Shown here piece after piece: positions 1 to 11,313 of a DNA stretch of 64,000 nt. The stretch is from Circinella minor. Lineage: Eukaryota; Mucoromycota; Mucoromycetes; Mucorales; Lichtheimiaceae. Under the pieces are notes generated by a model. The model saw only the letters and a list, made by a program, of their open reading frames with translations. It had not been told where the DNA came from and searched no databases. Numbering within the stretch: position 1 is the first letter of the stretch; each line of letters begins with the position of its first letter. The stretch covers positions 62,001 through 126,000 of the forward strand of contig JAEPRB010000055.1 in NCBI GenBank assembly GCA_016758965.1, in the 5' to 3' direction. Position numbers and translations under genes: made by a program.

Positions 1-1261
1 CTGATGAAGCTGAATTTGTTCGAGTAACCCAATGTACTACTGGACGTGTCTACAGTTTAAACTATAAGTCTTCTGGAGAAAAACTCTTCTTTTGGATGCA
101 AAATAAAAGTGATGAAAAGGATGAAGAATATGTTTCTCGTGTTAATCGATTGATTAATGATCCTCAAAGTGCAGTATTGGAACAAAGTGGTAATAATGGT
201 AGTGGATCAAGTGCTCATACAAGAATGCCTGGTATTGATGTGGATTTTGGAGATGGTGCTCCACCAGATATGATGCAACTGTTAGGAAATTCACCTGGTA
301 GGATTTATATAACTCGATAAAGGAAATAGGGAGAAAGATTATGAGGACAATAACTTATATAAATATATTAGGTATTGATCGTGTTTCTCGTGAAAACATT
401 ATACAATTCCTTCAAACAGCTGGTGGTCTTGGGTAAGCTTAATATAATGGGGAGGGTAAAAAATTAGAACTGGATCGCTGATAACTTTAATTTTTTTTAG
501 AGGTACTATCCACTCTTCTCATACTCCAGGTGGTGATGGACCTGTGGATCAACAAAATACCGAAGAACATCATGAAGAAACTAGTGATGAAAGTGGTAAT
601 AACAATAACAATAATAACAATAATAATACCAACAACAACAATCAACAACAACAACAACAATCATCTTCAGTAAACTCAGAACAGTTAGAACAACTTCGAA
701 ATATCTTACGTGGTGTTCAAACTCCAGGTAATATAAATATATATTAACAAGTTAAATACGTAATAAAAACATATTTTAACAGATATATAATTATTTATCT
801 TTTTTTAGAGGGTCAGCAATCACCATTATCTCTTACAGATGTTTTGACAACACAAACTTTAACTCCATTGTTGAATGATCGTGAAATCTGCGCAGCATTA
901 TTCCCTCACTTACCTGAAGAAAGTGAACGATCACCAGAGGAAGTACGACAAGTAGTTCAAAGTCCACAGTTTCAACAAGCATTAGCAACACTTAGTTTTG
1001 CATTGGAAAGTGGGGAATTGGGTCCTTTGTTAACACAACTTGGATTGGACCCTTCAGCTGGTAACAGTAAGTCTTTTTTTTTAAGAGATGAAAAAAAAGG
1101 AGGGGGGGGGAAGGGATATAATGTCCTTAAGTATAAGTAAATACTAAAGATCAATGCTATATTATTATTATTTAGGTGTCGAATCATTCCTTCGAGCCAT
1201 TGAACAACAAGCTCGACGTAGAGATGAAGAACGAAATAATGATGCTATGGATGAGGATTAA
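1..1261 (+). CDS. RPN13: 26S proteasome ubiquitin receptor Rpn13/ADRM1, 5' end cut off by the window
   Basis: Proteasome regulatory-particle subunit that captures ubiquitinated substrates through an N-terminal Pru domain; in many eukaryotes its C-terminal DEUBAD domain binds the deubiquitinase UCH37. The exon model is <1..297, 372..432, 501..727, 809..1066, 1176..1261; frames join cleanly and reading starts at base 3. The first exon carries the end of the Pru domain (CTTGRVYSLNYKSSGEKLFFWMQ-like, closely matching the family CTxGRVYxLxF...LFFWMQ block). A low-complexity Asn/Gln-rich linker follows at 590-665. The last two exons encode the DEUBAD-like helical region (motifs LTPLL, LFPHLPE, LALESGELGPLL-like). 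The protein ends in a short Arg/Asp-rich tail. The start codon and the first part of Pru lie outside the window. Confident by family resemblance; no database search was run. Confidence 0.9.
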
Positions 1262-1622
1262 ACTTTTACCTTTTTTTTTTTACCCTATTGAATTTTTTTA
1301 AATGTTTTTTTTTTCTTCTACATGATTTATATAACCAAGTCAACAAAGAGAATACTCTTTTGAATTGTTTATATTAAAAAGAAAAAAAAAGAATAAAGTT
1401 AACTCCTATTACTTCATTTTCTTTTTGCACATACATACATAATACTTTTGTCTTATAAACTGATATAATGATAATTATTTTTTATTTTTTATCGTTTTCA
1501 TGCATACATGATCTCATTCCAAATAAGAATCATACCTAAAAATGGTGTAGTTTCAATTATAGCATTCAATATTTTATGTAGTGAATATTACATACTTTTT
1601 CATACTATAAAATTTAGTTAAT
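1262..1622. other. Tail-to-tail intergenic region
   Basis: Convergent 3' ends of the Rpn13 gene (+) and the F-box gene (-). It is T-rich with homopolymer runs and AATAAA-like strings (for example AATAAAG near 1391), as expected for polyadenylation on both strands. No further gene is seen. Confidence 0.5.
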
Positions 1623-3944
1623 TTACAAAATAATATACTGCGCAGGTTGAAGTAAACGTAAATTGTTTACACAAGCTCGTTGAATAGAACCACAAGATAT
1701 TTCAAGTCCATAAATCACTTCATCCCCAGTTCCTTCATCATCTTCGAGCATATCCTCTGCATCTTTAGGTGCCATAGGTCGAATACCCAATATCTTTTCA
1801 TTATAATTTTGATTTTTCTTGTTATTGCGAAAATCATACCACTGAGTGGTTCTTCCAGGAACATGACTAGCACACTTATTATTATTAGTAATATTATTGC
1901 TGCTGTTGCAATGTTGCTGCTGAATTCCAATGACTGAAAACTGTTGACCATTTTGTTTAACAACTTTACGCACGGAATTTTGATCTTCAAAAACCAAATG
2001 ACTAATATCTAGTGTATCTAAGGCAAGATTTGTTGGCATTTCAATTGCGACACGATATGGATCATTTGCTATAATGGCACTATTTTCCACTATTAACTTT
2101 TCTAAAGAACATGGTATAGCATAAAAGAATGATTCTTTCAATACTGTATGTCGTATTGTAAGTTGCTTTAGTGCTGTTTCATTCTCATCGTCAATTGTTG
2201 ATAACTGTTCATCTGAAGTATTCCAATTTTGTTGCAACTGCCATTGTCTTTGTTGTATTTGTTGAATAACCGTTAGGTTAACATTATTATTATTATTGTC
2301 GTTATTATTGTGATTGTTCATTGTCATCAAATTATTCAGTGTAGAAGGAGTGACAACAGCCATATGCTCGAGTACTAATGTTTCTAATCCAGGACACGCT
2401 TCCATCAAGGAAGATAATTCAAAATGTTCATAACGGGCCAGCGTCAAATGTTTTAAATGAATCAAAGAGCTCAAAAACTTCATAAAAGTCATATTATTGG
2501 CAGGTGGTGTAACACATGCTTGTAATGAAAGCGATACAAGACTTTCGTTAAAATACCAATTATTTTCTGCAGTCCATATATTATGAATATTTCTAGTCGA
2601 TCCGAAATGTTGAATAGGTAAACGACATTCAAAGATCGATTCCAAAAAATGGCGATTTAAATAAAGTTGAAACAAATTAATCGCGGTAACATAAGGACAA
2701 TGTTGTACAAAGTATCGAAAAGATGGGACTTCTGCTTGTTTCCAAGTTCGACTTGCCCATTTATAAGTCATCAGCATATCCAATAAATCGTATTCAAATG
2801 CTCGTTCCCCCACACGATCCAAATGTTTAGGTCTTGTTTCTAAGGTAAATGATTCCAATTGCGGATATGTTCTTGCAGCATAAACGAACCAGTCGCTCAT
2901 ATGTTCCGGTAGTCCTCGATAGATAGATAAATGAAAATGAGTCAAGTTCTTGGCAGTGACAGGGACTCGTGAAGATGGTATTGGTGGAAATAAAAAATTG
3001 ACAATATCATTATCAGAATGATTGGTCATCATATCGTTCATAAATCCTATCTCATCTTCATTAATAGGTCGATTGGGTTCAGGTTCCTGTTCTGTTACTT
3101 GACTGAGAGTATGGAATGTTTCTGCAAATATCCACACGTGTCGGAGTTCTGGACAATATTGATGTACATCATTCATATCACTACAAAGCCATGAGCCATT
3201 GATCCAATTAAGGTATAGACTTGTTAATCGTGGAAGTTTGCGTAGTAAACGGATCATTGGATCTCGTTGTAGTCGTGGAATTGAAAAATGCAATTGGGTC
3301 AATGTGTCACTTGGTAATGTCCAAAACGTGTCAATAGATATACCAATAATACTTTTACTTGGTGCAATTTTACCGCAGCTCATTGTTGTTGCTGTTGCTG
3401 CTGCTGCTGAATTTGTAGTTATCTCGTCATCACTATGGGAATAGTGGTTTCTAGCATTGCTGTCACCATGATTTCGCTGTTGTTGTTGTTGTTGCTGCTG
3501 CTGCTGTTGTTGATGATGATGATGTTGAAACGAAGATACTGTAAATGATCTAAGAGAGGGAAAATGATTGGGTAACCGAGTGGATGGTAATTTTTCAAGG
3601 TCCTCTGTACACATATCCATATGTAGTTCTTTGACAATATGACCTGGTGATAATAAAGATAGTTGTTTTTCTTCTTTTTTTATTTGCTTTTGTTCTTTTG
3701 AAATGGTCATTTCAAATGCATTACAAAGTTGTTCACATTGGTGTGCAGTTTGAATAGAAATACTAGTATAAAATTTAGCAAGAAAAGTGGTATACCATTG
3801 ACGGCACACAAAAAGACAAGCGTAACGATCTTCAGGCCATAGATAATTATCAATGTTTAATAAAATATCTCCAGGAAGTGACATGGCACCTGGTATTTTG
3901 ATGGTTGCTGTCGTTGGTATATTGTCATCATTTGTATATACCAT
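1623..3944 (-). CDS. F-box / leucine-rich-repeat-like protein
   Basis: Single-exon protein of 773 aa. An F-box-like segment lies near residues 15-60 (SLPGDILLNIDNYL, then CLFVCRQW), which normally docks on Skp1 in SCF ubiquitin ligases. A long Leu-rich region resembling degenerate LRRs follows (LTSLYLNWI, LKHLTLARYE, LETLVLEHM), the likely substrate-binding part. His and Gln homopolymers (bases about 3480-3520) and an Asn-rich stretch (2280-2320) interrupt it. The reading frame stays open 49 codons upstream of 3944, but that part is translated poly-A, poly-G and T-rich DNA, so I place the start at the Met at 3944. Substrate unknown. The gene is divergent from the RhoGAP gene. Large families of such proteins are typical of Mucoromycota (background knowledge). 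Confidence 0.75.
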   Translation of the reverse strand: MVYTNDDNIPTTATIKIPGAMSLPGDILLNIDNYLWPEDRYACLFVCRQWYTTFLAKFYTSISIQTAHQCEQLCNAFEMTISKEQKQIKKEEKQLSLLSPGHIVKELHMDMCTEDLEKLPSTRLPNHFPSLRSFTVSSFQHHHHQQQQQQQQQQQQRNHGDSNARNHYSHSDDEITTNSAAAATATTMSCGKIAPSKSIIGISIDTFWTLPSDTLTQLHFSIPRLQRDPMIRLLRKLPRLTSLYLNWINGSWLCSDMNDVHQYCPELRHVWIFAETFHTLSQVTEQEPEPNRPINEDEIGFMNDMMTNHSDNDIVNFLFPPIPSSRVPVTAKNLTHFHLSIYRGLPEHMSDWFVYAARTYPQLESFTLETRPKHLDRVGERAFEYDLLDMLMTYKWASRTWKQAEVPSFRYFVQHCPYVTAINLFQLYLNRHFLESIFECRLPIQHFGSTRNIHNIWTAENNWYFNESLVSLSLQACVTPPANNMTFMKFLSSLIHLKHLTLARYEHFELSSLMEACPGLETLVLEHMAVVTPSTLNNLMTMNNHNNNDNNNNNVNLTVIQQIQQRQWQLQQNWNTSDEQLSTIDDENETALKQLTIRHTVLKESFFYAIPCSLEKLIVENSAIIANDPYRVAIEMPTNLALDTLDISHLVFEDQNSVRKVVKQNGQQFSVIGIQQQHCNSSNNITNNNKCASHVPGRTTQWYDFRNNKKNQNYNEKILGIRPMAPKDAEDMLEDDEGTGDEVIYGLEISCGSIQRACVNNLRLLQPAQYIIL

Positions 3945-4493
3945 TTTTTTTTTTTTTTGGTAAAAAAAAAAGGGGGGGGGGAAAGAAAGGAAACAAGAAA
4001 TAAAAGTTAAGTGAATGAGAAAAAATAAATAAAACAATGCTGATGTGTACACAAAACACGGCGCAGTTCTCTCTCTATTTTTATGTGGCATTATTTTATA
4101 CGTACAACAATGATATGATAGAGAAGTATTTTATATGGACTTTTTCTATTTCTCTTATTCTTTCATATTACACACAAATATAATTATAATAGATATCTAT
4201 ATAATCTGTAAAAAAATTAAAAAAATTGAGGTAGTACAAACTAAACATTTAAACAGGTGTCATTTAAAAGATATTAGAGACTTAAAAAAAGATTGGCGTA
4301 ACAGTTCCAGCATTGCTTTACTTTCCATAAAAGTCGATTTTATTATTTTATTATTATTATTGTTATTATATTAACCTTTTCTTCCTCCTATTCTTCCTTT
4401 TTTTCTTCTTTTTTCTCTTTTTTTTTTTCCCTTTTACATATATATATGCTCATTTGATATATATATAAAAATAAATAAATATAAAACTTCCTC
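3945..4493. promoter_or_regulatory. Divergent promoter between F-box and F-BAR/RhoGAP genes
   Basis: The 549-bp region separates two divergent start codons. On the F-box side, an A-run, a 10-bp G-run (3972-3981) and A/G-rich DNA appear, which on the transcribed strand is CT-rich DNA, C10, T10, then ATG. On the RhoGAP side there is a long CT-rich block (4379-4435), then TATATATA-type sequence (4438-4470), about 25-55 bases before the ATG at 4494. These are plausible core-promoter or 5'-leader features. No specific factor site is claimed. Confidence 0.4.
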
Positions 4494-7242
4494 ATGGTAT
4501 TAAATAAACCCGACGATTATAAAAATGGTCTTGAATCTCCATATGGAGATGAAAAATCACCTACATCAGCTGGTTTAGTAGGCGATCCTGGAGCACGCCC
4601 AAAGGACGTGTTTGCACAATTAGGCGATTTAGATGTAAATATACATATTTTTTATATATATATAGTTTATTCTGTTATCTTCAATAGACTAAAGACATTG
4701 TTGTAATCTTTCAGAATGGTTTTCAATGTTTATTGGATAAAGTGAAACAAGATATGCAAGCTTCCAAGGTAAACGTTTTTATATATATTTATATGGAAAA
4801 TAATAGTTTTGACATGTACAGAGACAAACACGCGCTAAATAATATATATAACACGGCACTGAAACAAACCCCCCCCAACGATTTTAGGATGCAATGTTAT
4901 TCTTAAGAAAACGAGCTGCTATTGAGGAAGAATATGGTAAACAGATGGTTAAACTCGCACAATCAATGTCAGATTCATTTGACAAGGCACATCCACGTTC
5001 AGGGTAATGTATTATATAGAACTTTACTTTACTATTATTATCATATAACTTTTACATATATAAATTAAATAAAAAAGAATGGGAATAAGCGAAATATGAG
5101 TAATGAATGATATGTAGTATTGGCACATACATTACATAATATATACATATATATTTATATTATTTAAATTATTTAGTACTTATGGTGATGCTTGGGCATC
5201 ATTTCTTAAAGTTCATGAAACAATTGGAGAACAACGTCTACGTTTTGCTTCGGATGTTACAGAAGTTGCAGATGATTTACAATTATTAGTGAAAGATACT
5301 GAAAAGGGTAGAAAGCAGGTAAAGATCTTGTATTTTCTTTTCGTTAGTTTTTATTTCTAAAAGTAACAATAACATCTCTCTCTTTTCCTTTTCACCTTAT
5401 TCAATCATCATAATCAATATAGGTTAAAGATGTTGGTGGAAAACATGAAAAACAACTTGCTGATGGAGATCTGACTTTGGAAAAGGTAAAAATTAACAAT
5501 ATATTTTTATATATAATATATAAGAGTATCATAAAAAGAGAAAAAAGTAACCGTCTAATATTAATAATAATAATATATAATAATAGTGCAAACAAAAATA
5601 TGAAATGCATAGTGAGGAATGGGAACGAGCTATTTTACAAAAAAATAATGATCCATTACATGTTCCTAAAAAGGGATTGTTTAAAAACAACAAAACTCAA
5701 GCTCAGGTGTTTATTACACAAAAACTCTTTACTAAACTATCACAAAATTTAATTGATTTGATAACTTACATGTATATAACATATATAGCTGAATAAGATG
5801 GAAGAAGAAGCCCGAGTAAAAGCAACTATGGCAGATCAAAATTATAGACAACAATTGCAAACAACGAATGCATCTCGACAAGAATATTTCCAAACTCATC
5901 TACCTAAAATATTATCTGTAAGTTTTTTTTTAACTACTTTTTATTCTTATTATCTTGAAAGAAACTTATGGAAGAAAAAAAAAGATACTGGTCTATTTAA
6001 AAATACTAATATATATATGTAGAGTCTTAAAGATGTAGGAGATGAATGTTGTGTTGCATTAAGATATCAACTTGCACGTTATGCTTATGTATATGAACAA
6101 GCATTAACAGCGGATGGTTTGGCTCTTGATAATGATGATGGATTAGGATTACGGTCACTAACGGAAAAAATTGATAAGGATGCGGACTTGGCAGATTTCA
6201 TTAAATCATATAGCAGTCGTGGAAATACTAGGACATATAACAAGAATGAAATTCCTTATAAAGAATACAGTATGGTAAGAAAGAAAGATAGAGAGAAGAG
6301 TATTTAATAAACAAGGAGAATAGAAAATGGATGAAGACAAAGAAGTTATATAACGATTTCTAAAATGATATCATTAACACAATTCTATCACATAGTCTGC
6401 TACAGCACTTACAGTCCTTAATCCCAACCCAGTATTTGGTGTAGACCTCAATACATTAATGGATCGTGATCGAGAAGAAGTTCCATGTATTCTTACAAAA
6501 TGTGCGGAAGCTGTAGAAACATATGGCTTGAATAGTGTTGGTATTTATCGTCTGTCAGGAGTCAATACTCAAATTCAAAAGTTGAGAGCAGCTTTTGATC
6601 GTGATTGCCGTGGTGTTAATCTTCTTTCAGAAGAATATATATCCGATATCAACAATATTACCAGTGTATTAAAATTATGGTTCCGTGAATTACCTGATCC
6701 ATTATTCCCTCGTTCAACTTATCAACATTTCTTATCTGCTGCTAGTAAGTAATAGTAATATATATATATATATATATACTTATTCAATTACAAACATTTA
6801 ATCTGAATATTTTGTTTATAGAAATTGAAGATGAACGAATGAGAGTACTTGGACTACATACAGTGATTAATGATTTACCAGATGCTCATTATGCAACATT
6901 GAAATATCTTATGGGTCATTTAGACAAGTAAGTAATTAAAAGTGGATGGGTTTCAAAAATAAAGGGAAAAGTTAGTTTGGATTGGATTGGATTATTGAAA
7001 TGATTATTGTTATTATATACACGTATAGAATACAACAACATCAACGATATAATAAAATGGGTACAGCAAATTTGGCAACGATATTTGGTTTAACATTAAT
7101 GGGAAATGAATCTGGTATAAATAATAATGGAAGCATTGATTCTCAAGATAATGAACGATTAGCAGAAACTCAATGGCAAGTTAAGGTTGTTCAAACTATT
7201 TTGGATAATTATCGACTGATATTTGAACCTGATGAACAATAA
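4494..7242 (+). CDS. F-BAR and RhoGAP domain protein (Rgd1-like)
   Basis: Rho-family GTPase-activating protein with a membrane-curving F-BAR module. Exons: 4494..4634, 4715..4768, 4888..5003, 5177..5318, 5423..5485, 5587..5706, 5789..5917, 6023..6274, 6396..6744, 6822..6927, 7029..7242, giving 561 aa. The N-terminal half matches an FCH/F-BAR fold (FLRKRAAIEEEYGKQM, then coiled-coil helices). The C-terminal half is RhoGAP, with the arginine finger in GIYRLSG (Arg about residue 391) and the conserved VLKLWFRELPDPL block. Domain order equals that of fungal Rgd1, which acts on Rho3/Rho4 at sites of polar growth; the substrate here is inferred. At exon 7 the acceptor at 5788 was preferred to one at 5797; both keep frame and differ by three residues. 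Confidence 0.88.
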
Positions 7243-7484
7243 AAAAAAATGAATATTCAATTTTTGTATAATATATAATTTGTTCTTCCTTTTTCCTATC
7301 TGACATCCTCACCCATTTTACTTTTATATCTTTATAACCTTTCAAACTATTCTTTTTTTTTTCTTTTTTTTTTTATTATCAATTTAATATATTATATATT
7401 ATCATTTAGTATTGCTATTAATAAATCTATTACCCAAAAAGAAAGAAAAAAAAAAGACAGTGTGTTTTTTATATTACGTATCAT

Positions 7485-7520
<36 letters not shown>

Positions 7521-7748
7521 CTTTTTTGCATATATGAAAACAAATTTTCTTCAACGATTGTAATTTTGTTTTTATTTATCTATTCAAAGATATGATAATT
7601 GTTAATTTTAAAGTAAAGGTATAATATGTAATATGTATTTTCATTTTTAGAGAGAAGAGAATGAATTTAAGCTATTTACATACAAAGGCGGGGGTGGTTA
7701 AATTATACAACAAAAAATAATAATAATAATAAATAATAATAGTTTCAT
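7243..7748. other. Tail-to-tail intergenic region with a (TA)n tract
   Basis: Shared 3' flank of the RhoGAP gene and the E2 gene. It contains T-rich runs and a simple (TA)n repeat at about 7488-7519. Nothing coding is seen. Confidence 0.5.
7488..7519. repeat. (TA)n microsatellite
   Basis: About 16 uninterrupted TA units in a 3' intergenic region. Confidence 0.9.
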
Positions 7749-8421
7749 TTAACACCAAGGCTCACCCGAATTACCATAGTTTTTTATTTGATCATCACCA
7801 TTTGCAAAACGACGAGTCCATTCACGTGCTTGTTTTACAAATCCTGCATGATCATTAATAAAATGTTTTGCTACAACAGCATCCTATGATTAAATATGTC
7901 AAATATCAGTAACCATGGTTTTTACATAATAATAATAATAATAATTCATTAGATATAGGAACTTACAATTGGGTCATTAGGAACAGGTTTATCTAATAAC
8001 GCTTGTAAAGAATGTAAAACAATTCTTAACGAAATAGCTGGTGACCATTTATCTGCTAGAATATCAAGACAAATTGCTCCCTTTATTTTGATAATAATAG
8101 TAAAGATTAATATAACATATTTCTCTATTAATAGATCATTATTTACATAATTTTTCTTAGACTTTACTTACTGTTTGAGAACTAACATTAGGATGGTAAA
8201 CCTTGGAGATAAATTTTGCCTTAATAGGTTTAAATGGATAGTCATTCTGTATAAAATACATTTTTTTTAGTTAAAATAACAGCTTTTTTTTTGTCAGTTT
8301 CTCTTTTTTCTTACTGTATAGTCGATCCTTATCAGAAAGACTCCTCCTAAATTCATCAAATGGGAAATTACATTTTAGTATAAATGAACAAGAAAATGAA
8401 CATTATATAGCTCACAACTTA

Positions 8422-8477
<56 letters not shown>

Positions 8478-8738
8478 CTTTTTTTTTTTTTATAAATTTA
8501 CCTTCATAAGGTGTATCCCCTGGTCCAGTAATGGTTGCATAGCAAATGGCTATTAATTATAAAAATAGTAACAATCAACATTTCAATAACGAACATATTT
8601 TTCTCTTTTTTTTTTCCTTTTCAATATTATTTATTAAGCAAATAAAATAAACTTGCCAGGATTATCAGTTAATTTTAATTCAAAAGAACCATCTTCACAC
8701 ACATCACGTGCATCACGTTGAATTCTTTTCAAATTCAT
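7749..8738 (-). CDS. Ubiquitin-conjugating enzyme E2, Ubc1/UBE2K type
   Basis: E2 enzyme carrying ubiquitin as a thioester. Exons in transcript order: 8657..8738, 8502..8549, 8315..8346, 8172..8246, 7967..8080, 7749..7883, giving 161 aa. Diagnostic features are [16 protein letters not shown], the HPN motif (VYHPN) and the catalytic Cys83 in GAICLDIL (codon 8069-8071), followed by a LQALL...NDP segment typical of the Ubc1/E2-25K group rather than Ubc4/UBE2D. The C-terminal UBA domain of Ubc1/UBE2K is absent: the protein ends about 30 residues after the fold. The first intron uses a GC donor (see findings). The second intron holds a roughly 45-nt T-run on the plus strand. Its start lies 128 bp from the stop of the helicase gene, same strand. 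Confidence 0.9.
8431..8475. repeat. Poly-T tract inside an intron
   Basis: About 45 consecutive T on the plus strand (poly-A in the sense of the E2 transcript), inside intron 2 of the E2 gene. Confidence 0.9.
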
Positions 8739-8866
8739 TTTAAGAGAAAGTCAGATTAAAGAAAAAAATAGTTAAAGAAAGAGAGAGAGAAATAGATACA
8801 GAAGTAAAGGCAGGTACCAAAGAGGAGAAAGAGAGAGAGAGAGAGAGATAACAAAAAAAAAAATTT

Positions 8867-10613
8867 TTATTTTTTAATTCTACGTTGCTTTGCTTTAATA
8901 TCAGCATCATGCATAAACATGCTTGCTTTTCGTTTTGCTGTAGTGACTTCAGATAACTCATTAAGGATCTTATTTTCATCCACTTGAAATTCTTCTAATT
9001 TTTTATCTAATCATAAAATAAAATATAATATGTTAAATTTTATAATCTTCCTTATTTTTTTTATTGTAATAATAATTATATCAACTTACTTATTCTTTCT
9101 TCAATATTTTGAATTAATTTAATATCTCGTTCAGAAACAATCGATAGTGCCATACCACCTCGACCAGCTCTTGCAGTACGACCTACACGATGAATATAAT
9201 CGGTTGGATCTCGAGGAATATGATAATTAATAACTACTTGTACTGCTGGAATATCAAGACCACTATATAATTATTATTTTGAAAATTTATTAATTTTACT
9301 ATCCTCTACTACAAACTTTTTTTTCCGTCCTTTCTCCTACACTTCATTCTTTCAAATTATTTAATCCCTTGTTAAAAAAAAAATTAAACACTTACCGACT
9401 ACCAACATCTGTTGATATAAGTACTTTAACAATTTCTGTTCTAAACTTGCCAATAGATGCCAATCGTTCTTGTTGAGACATGTGTGAATGTAATTCTGTA
9501 CATCGTACACCCAATTGTCGTAAGATATTTGCAGTGAGCTGTGCGTTTTGACATTTACCACAGAAAATCATAATAGATTTATCTTTAAAATCCTCTGATC
9601 GTAAAATATGAGCAAGATAGACACTTCGAACATGAGAAGGTACAAAAAGATAGTATTGATCCAATGTTGCTACGGTTGATACACTCATGTCACACAAATG
9701 TACAAAAGGTTTCTTTTTTGGATCTTCTTTAGCATCTCGAATAGCCAAAATGGAATCTGTCATTGTAGCTGTAAATAATAATGTTTGTCGTTTTTCAGGA
9801 AGAAGTGGTAAAATACCGGACAAATTAGGTGCAAATGAAGGAGTCAATAACATATCAGCTTCATCCATCACCAAGAATTTACATCGAGATAAATGAACGG
9901 CGCCTGGGCTATGTAAAATATGATCATGTAATCTTCCTGGTGTGGCAATAATAACATGAGGTCGTTTAGCTAATGCTACTGCTTGATCAGTCATATCCAT
10001 ACCACCCACAACAATACATTCTTTTAATCCAACGCCTTTTCCTAATACACGGAATTGTTCTGCAATTTGAAAAGCTAATTCTCTATTGTATTATATATAT
10101 AGTTAGTTATTACCTTTTATTTCAAGTATATCTCCCACACTCGAATAATCCTTTATTCTTGTTAAAGTAAATAACAAACTTTACCTTGTTGGTGTTAATA
10201 CTAATGCAAATACACCATATGGATCTTCTGATAACTTTTGTAAGATCGGTAACGCAAATGCTGCTGTTTTACCAGAACCAGTTTTGGCACCACCAATGAT
10301 GTCTTTGCCTAATAATTTATTATAGCTGCAATGTTAATGATCTCGAAAAAAAAACAGTAATAGCAACAAGTTACTTCTTTCTCTTCCGCTTTTTTAATTC
10401 AATTCAATTATTTATTCCCTTTTTACCTGATAAAGCAGGAGGTATACAAGCTCGTTGAATCTCGGAAGGTCGTTTGATCTGCATTGCTTTTAAGGTATCA
10501 CATAACCATTCGTCTACACCAAGATCTTGAAAACTTGACGTAGCTGGAGCGATCGTCTGTACATTTTTTTCGTTTTTTTTAGCTGCTGCAGCTGCTACTC
10601 TTCCAACTGACAT
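8867..10613 (-). CDS. DBP8: ATP-dependent DEAD-box RNA helicase Dbp8/DDX49
   Basis: Nucleolar helicase needed for 18S rRNA maturation (family knowledge). Exons in transcript order: 10427..10613, 10185..10308, 9396..10082, 9090..9262, 8867..9006, giving 436 aa. Motifs in order: Q motif (F..LGVDEWL, PSEIQ), AKTGSGKT (Walker A), PTREL, TPGR, DEAD, FTAT in place of SAT, FCGKCQ region, [20 protein letters not shown]. Spacing and the short basic tail (KRK..., RRIKK) match Dbp8/DDX49. In the DVASRGLDIP motif the usual Ala is Gly. The start was chosen because it is the first ATG after an in-frame break and begins an Ala-rich leader before the Q motif. I rank DDX49 above other DEAD-box subfamilies from the [11 protein letters not shown] context and size. 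Confidence 0.87.
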
Positions 10614-10652
10614 ACTCTTTTTATTTTATAAGGTTATTATAAAGGTCGTGCC

Positions 10653-10681
<29 letters not shown>
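10653..10681. repeat. Poly-A tract
   Basis: About 29 consecutive A in the 5' flank of the helicase gene (poly-T on its sense strand). Such tracts can exclude nucleosomes near promoters; that role is inference. Confidence 0.85.
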
Positions 10682-10684
<3 letters not shown>

Positions 10685-11292
10685 GGTGGCGGAATTTTAC
10701 AATTCTTAGAAAGGCAATTGATCGGTGCTACCATGGTAACAGAATTGGCAGATTTGCTTTTATAGATTAAAGTTTATCATGTTTTATTTATTGGAAGACT
10801 AATTTGACCTGCGCCTGTAGCCATGTGCAGATTGCTTTATATCTTGAACATAATCAGTACCTACTGTAGAGCTGTTTACTTTACTGAAGCAAAAAGTAAC
10901 TTAGCATTAGATGAAGTTGTATGTATATAAAGAATAAGGAAAGACTTATCAAAACTACTTTTTTTTACCATAATATTAAGCTCGATTTATCGATAAATGA
11001 CTGAATGAGTTTTAGCACAAATAAAAACCACCAATAATAAAACTATTACATAGTAATATGTAACAGTGAAAAGTAGAAAAAGGAGCCGGTTTTTTTTCTT
11101 CAAAATGTGTTTATTTAACATATTCCATCTGTATTCTCAAGTTCCACTAGACATTTCAATTTATTTTATATTAAGATTATACGTCCGAAAATTGGTTGCG
11201 TTATAACATAATTACAAAATAACTATGAAGTTAGATATTTCAGCTTATACCAAAAAGCCGTTTACAAAGAAAAAAAAAGCCAAGCTAGTTCG

Positions 11293-11313
11293 CAGATATT
11301 ACACTTGATCTAA
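11293..11313 (-). other. U2 snRNA-like fragment
   Basis: Read on the minus strand, these 21 bases match, with one mismatch, the region of U2 snRNA just after stem I (TTAGATCAAGTGTA-TATCTG). The mismatch falls in the branch-site-pairing hexamer GUAGUA, here GTAATA. The flanks do not match the rest of U2 as I recall it, so this is a fragment or pseudogene, not a functional U2 gene. Confidence 0.35.

Noticed and set aside
3945..4091. 49-codon N-terminal extension of the F-box protein
   Set aside because: It reads through poly-G/poly-A leader DNA and gives an artificial hydrophobic peptide.
5789..5797. Acceptor at 5797 for exon 7 of the RhoGAP gene
   Set aside because: Both sites keep frame; 5788 gives LNKMEEE, a better helix continuation, and the 5797 site lacks a pyrimidine tract.
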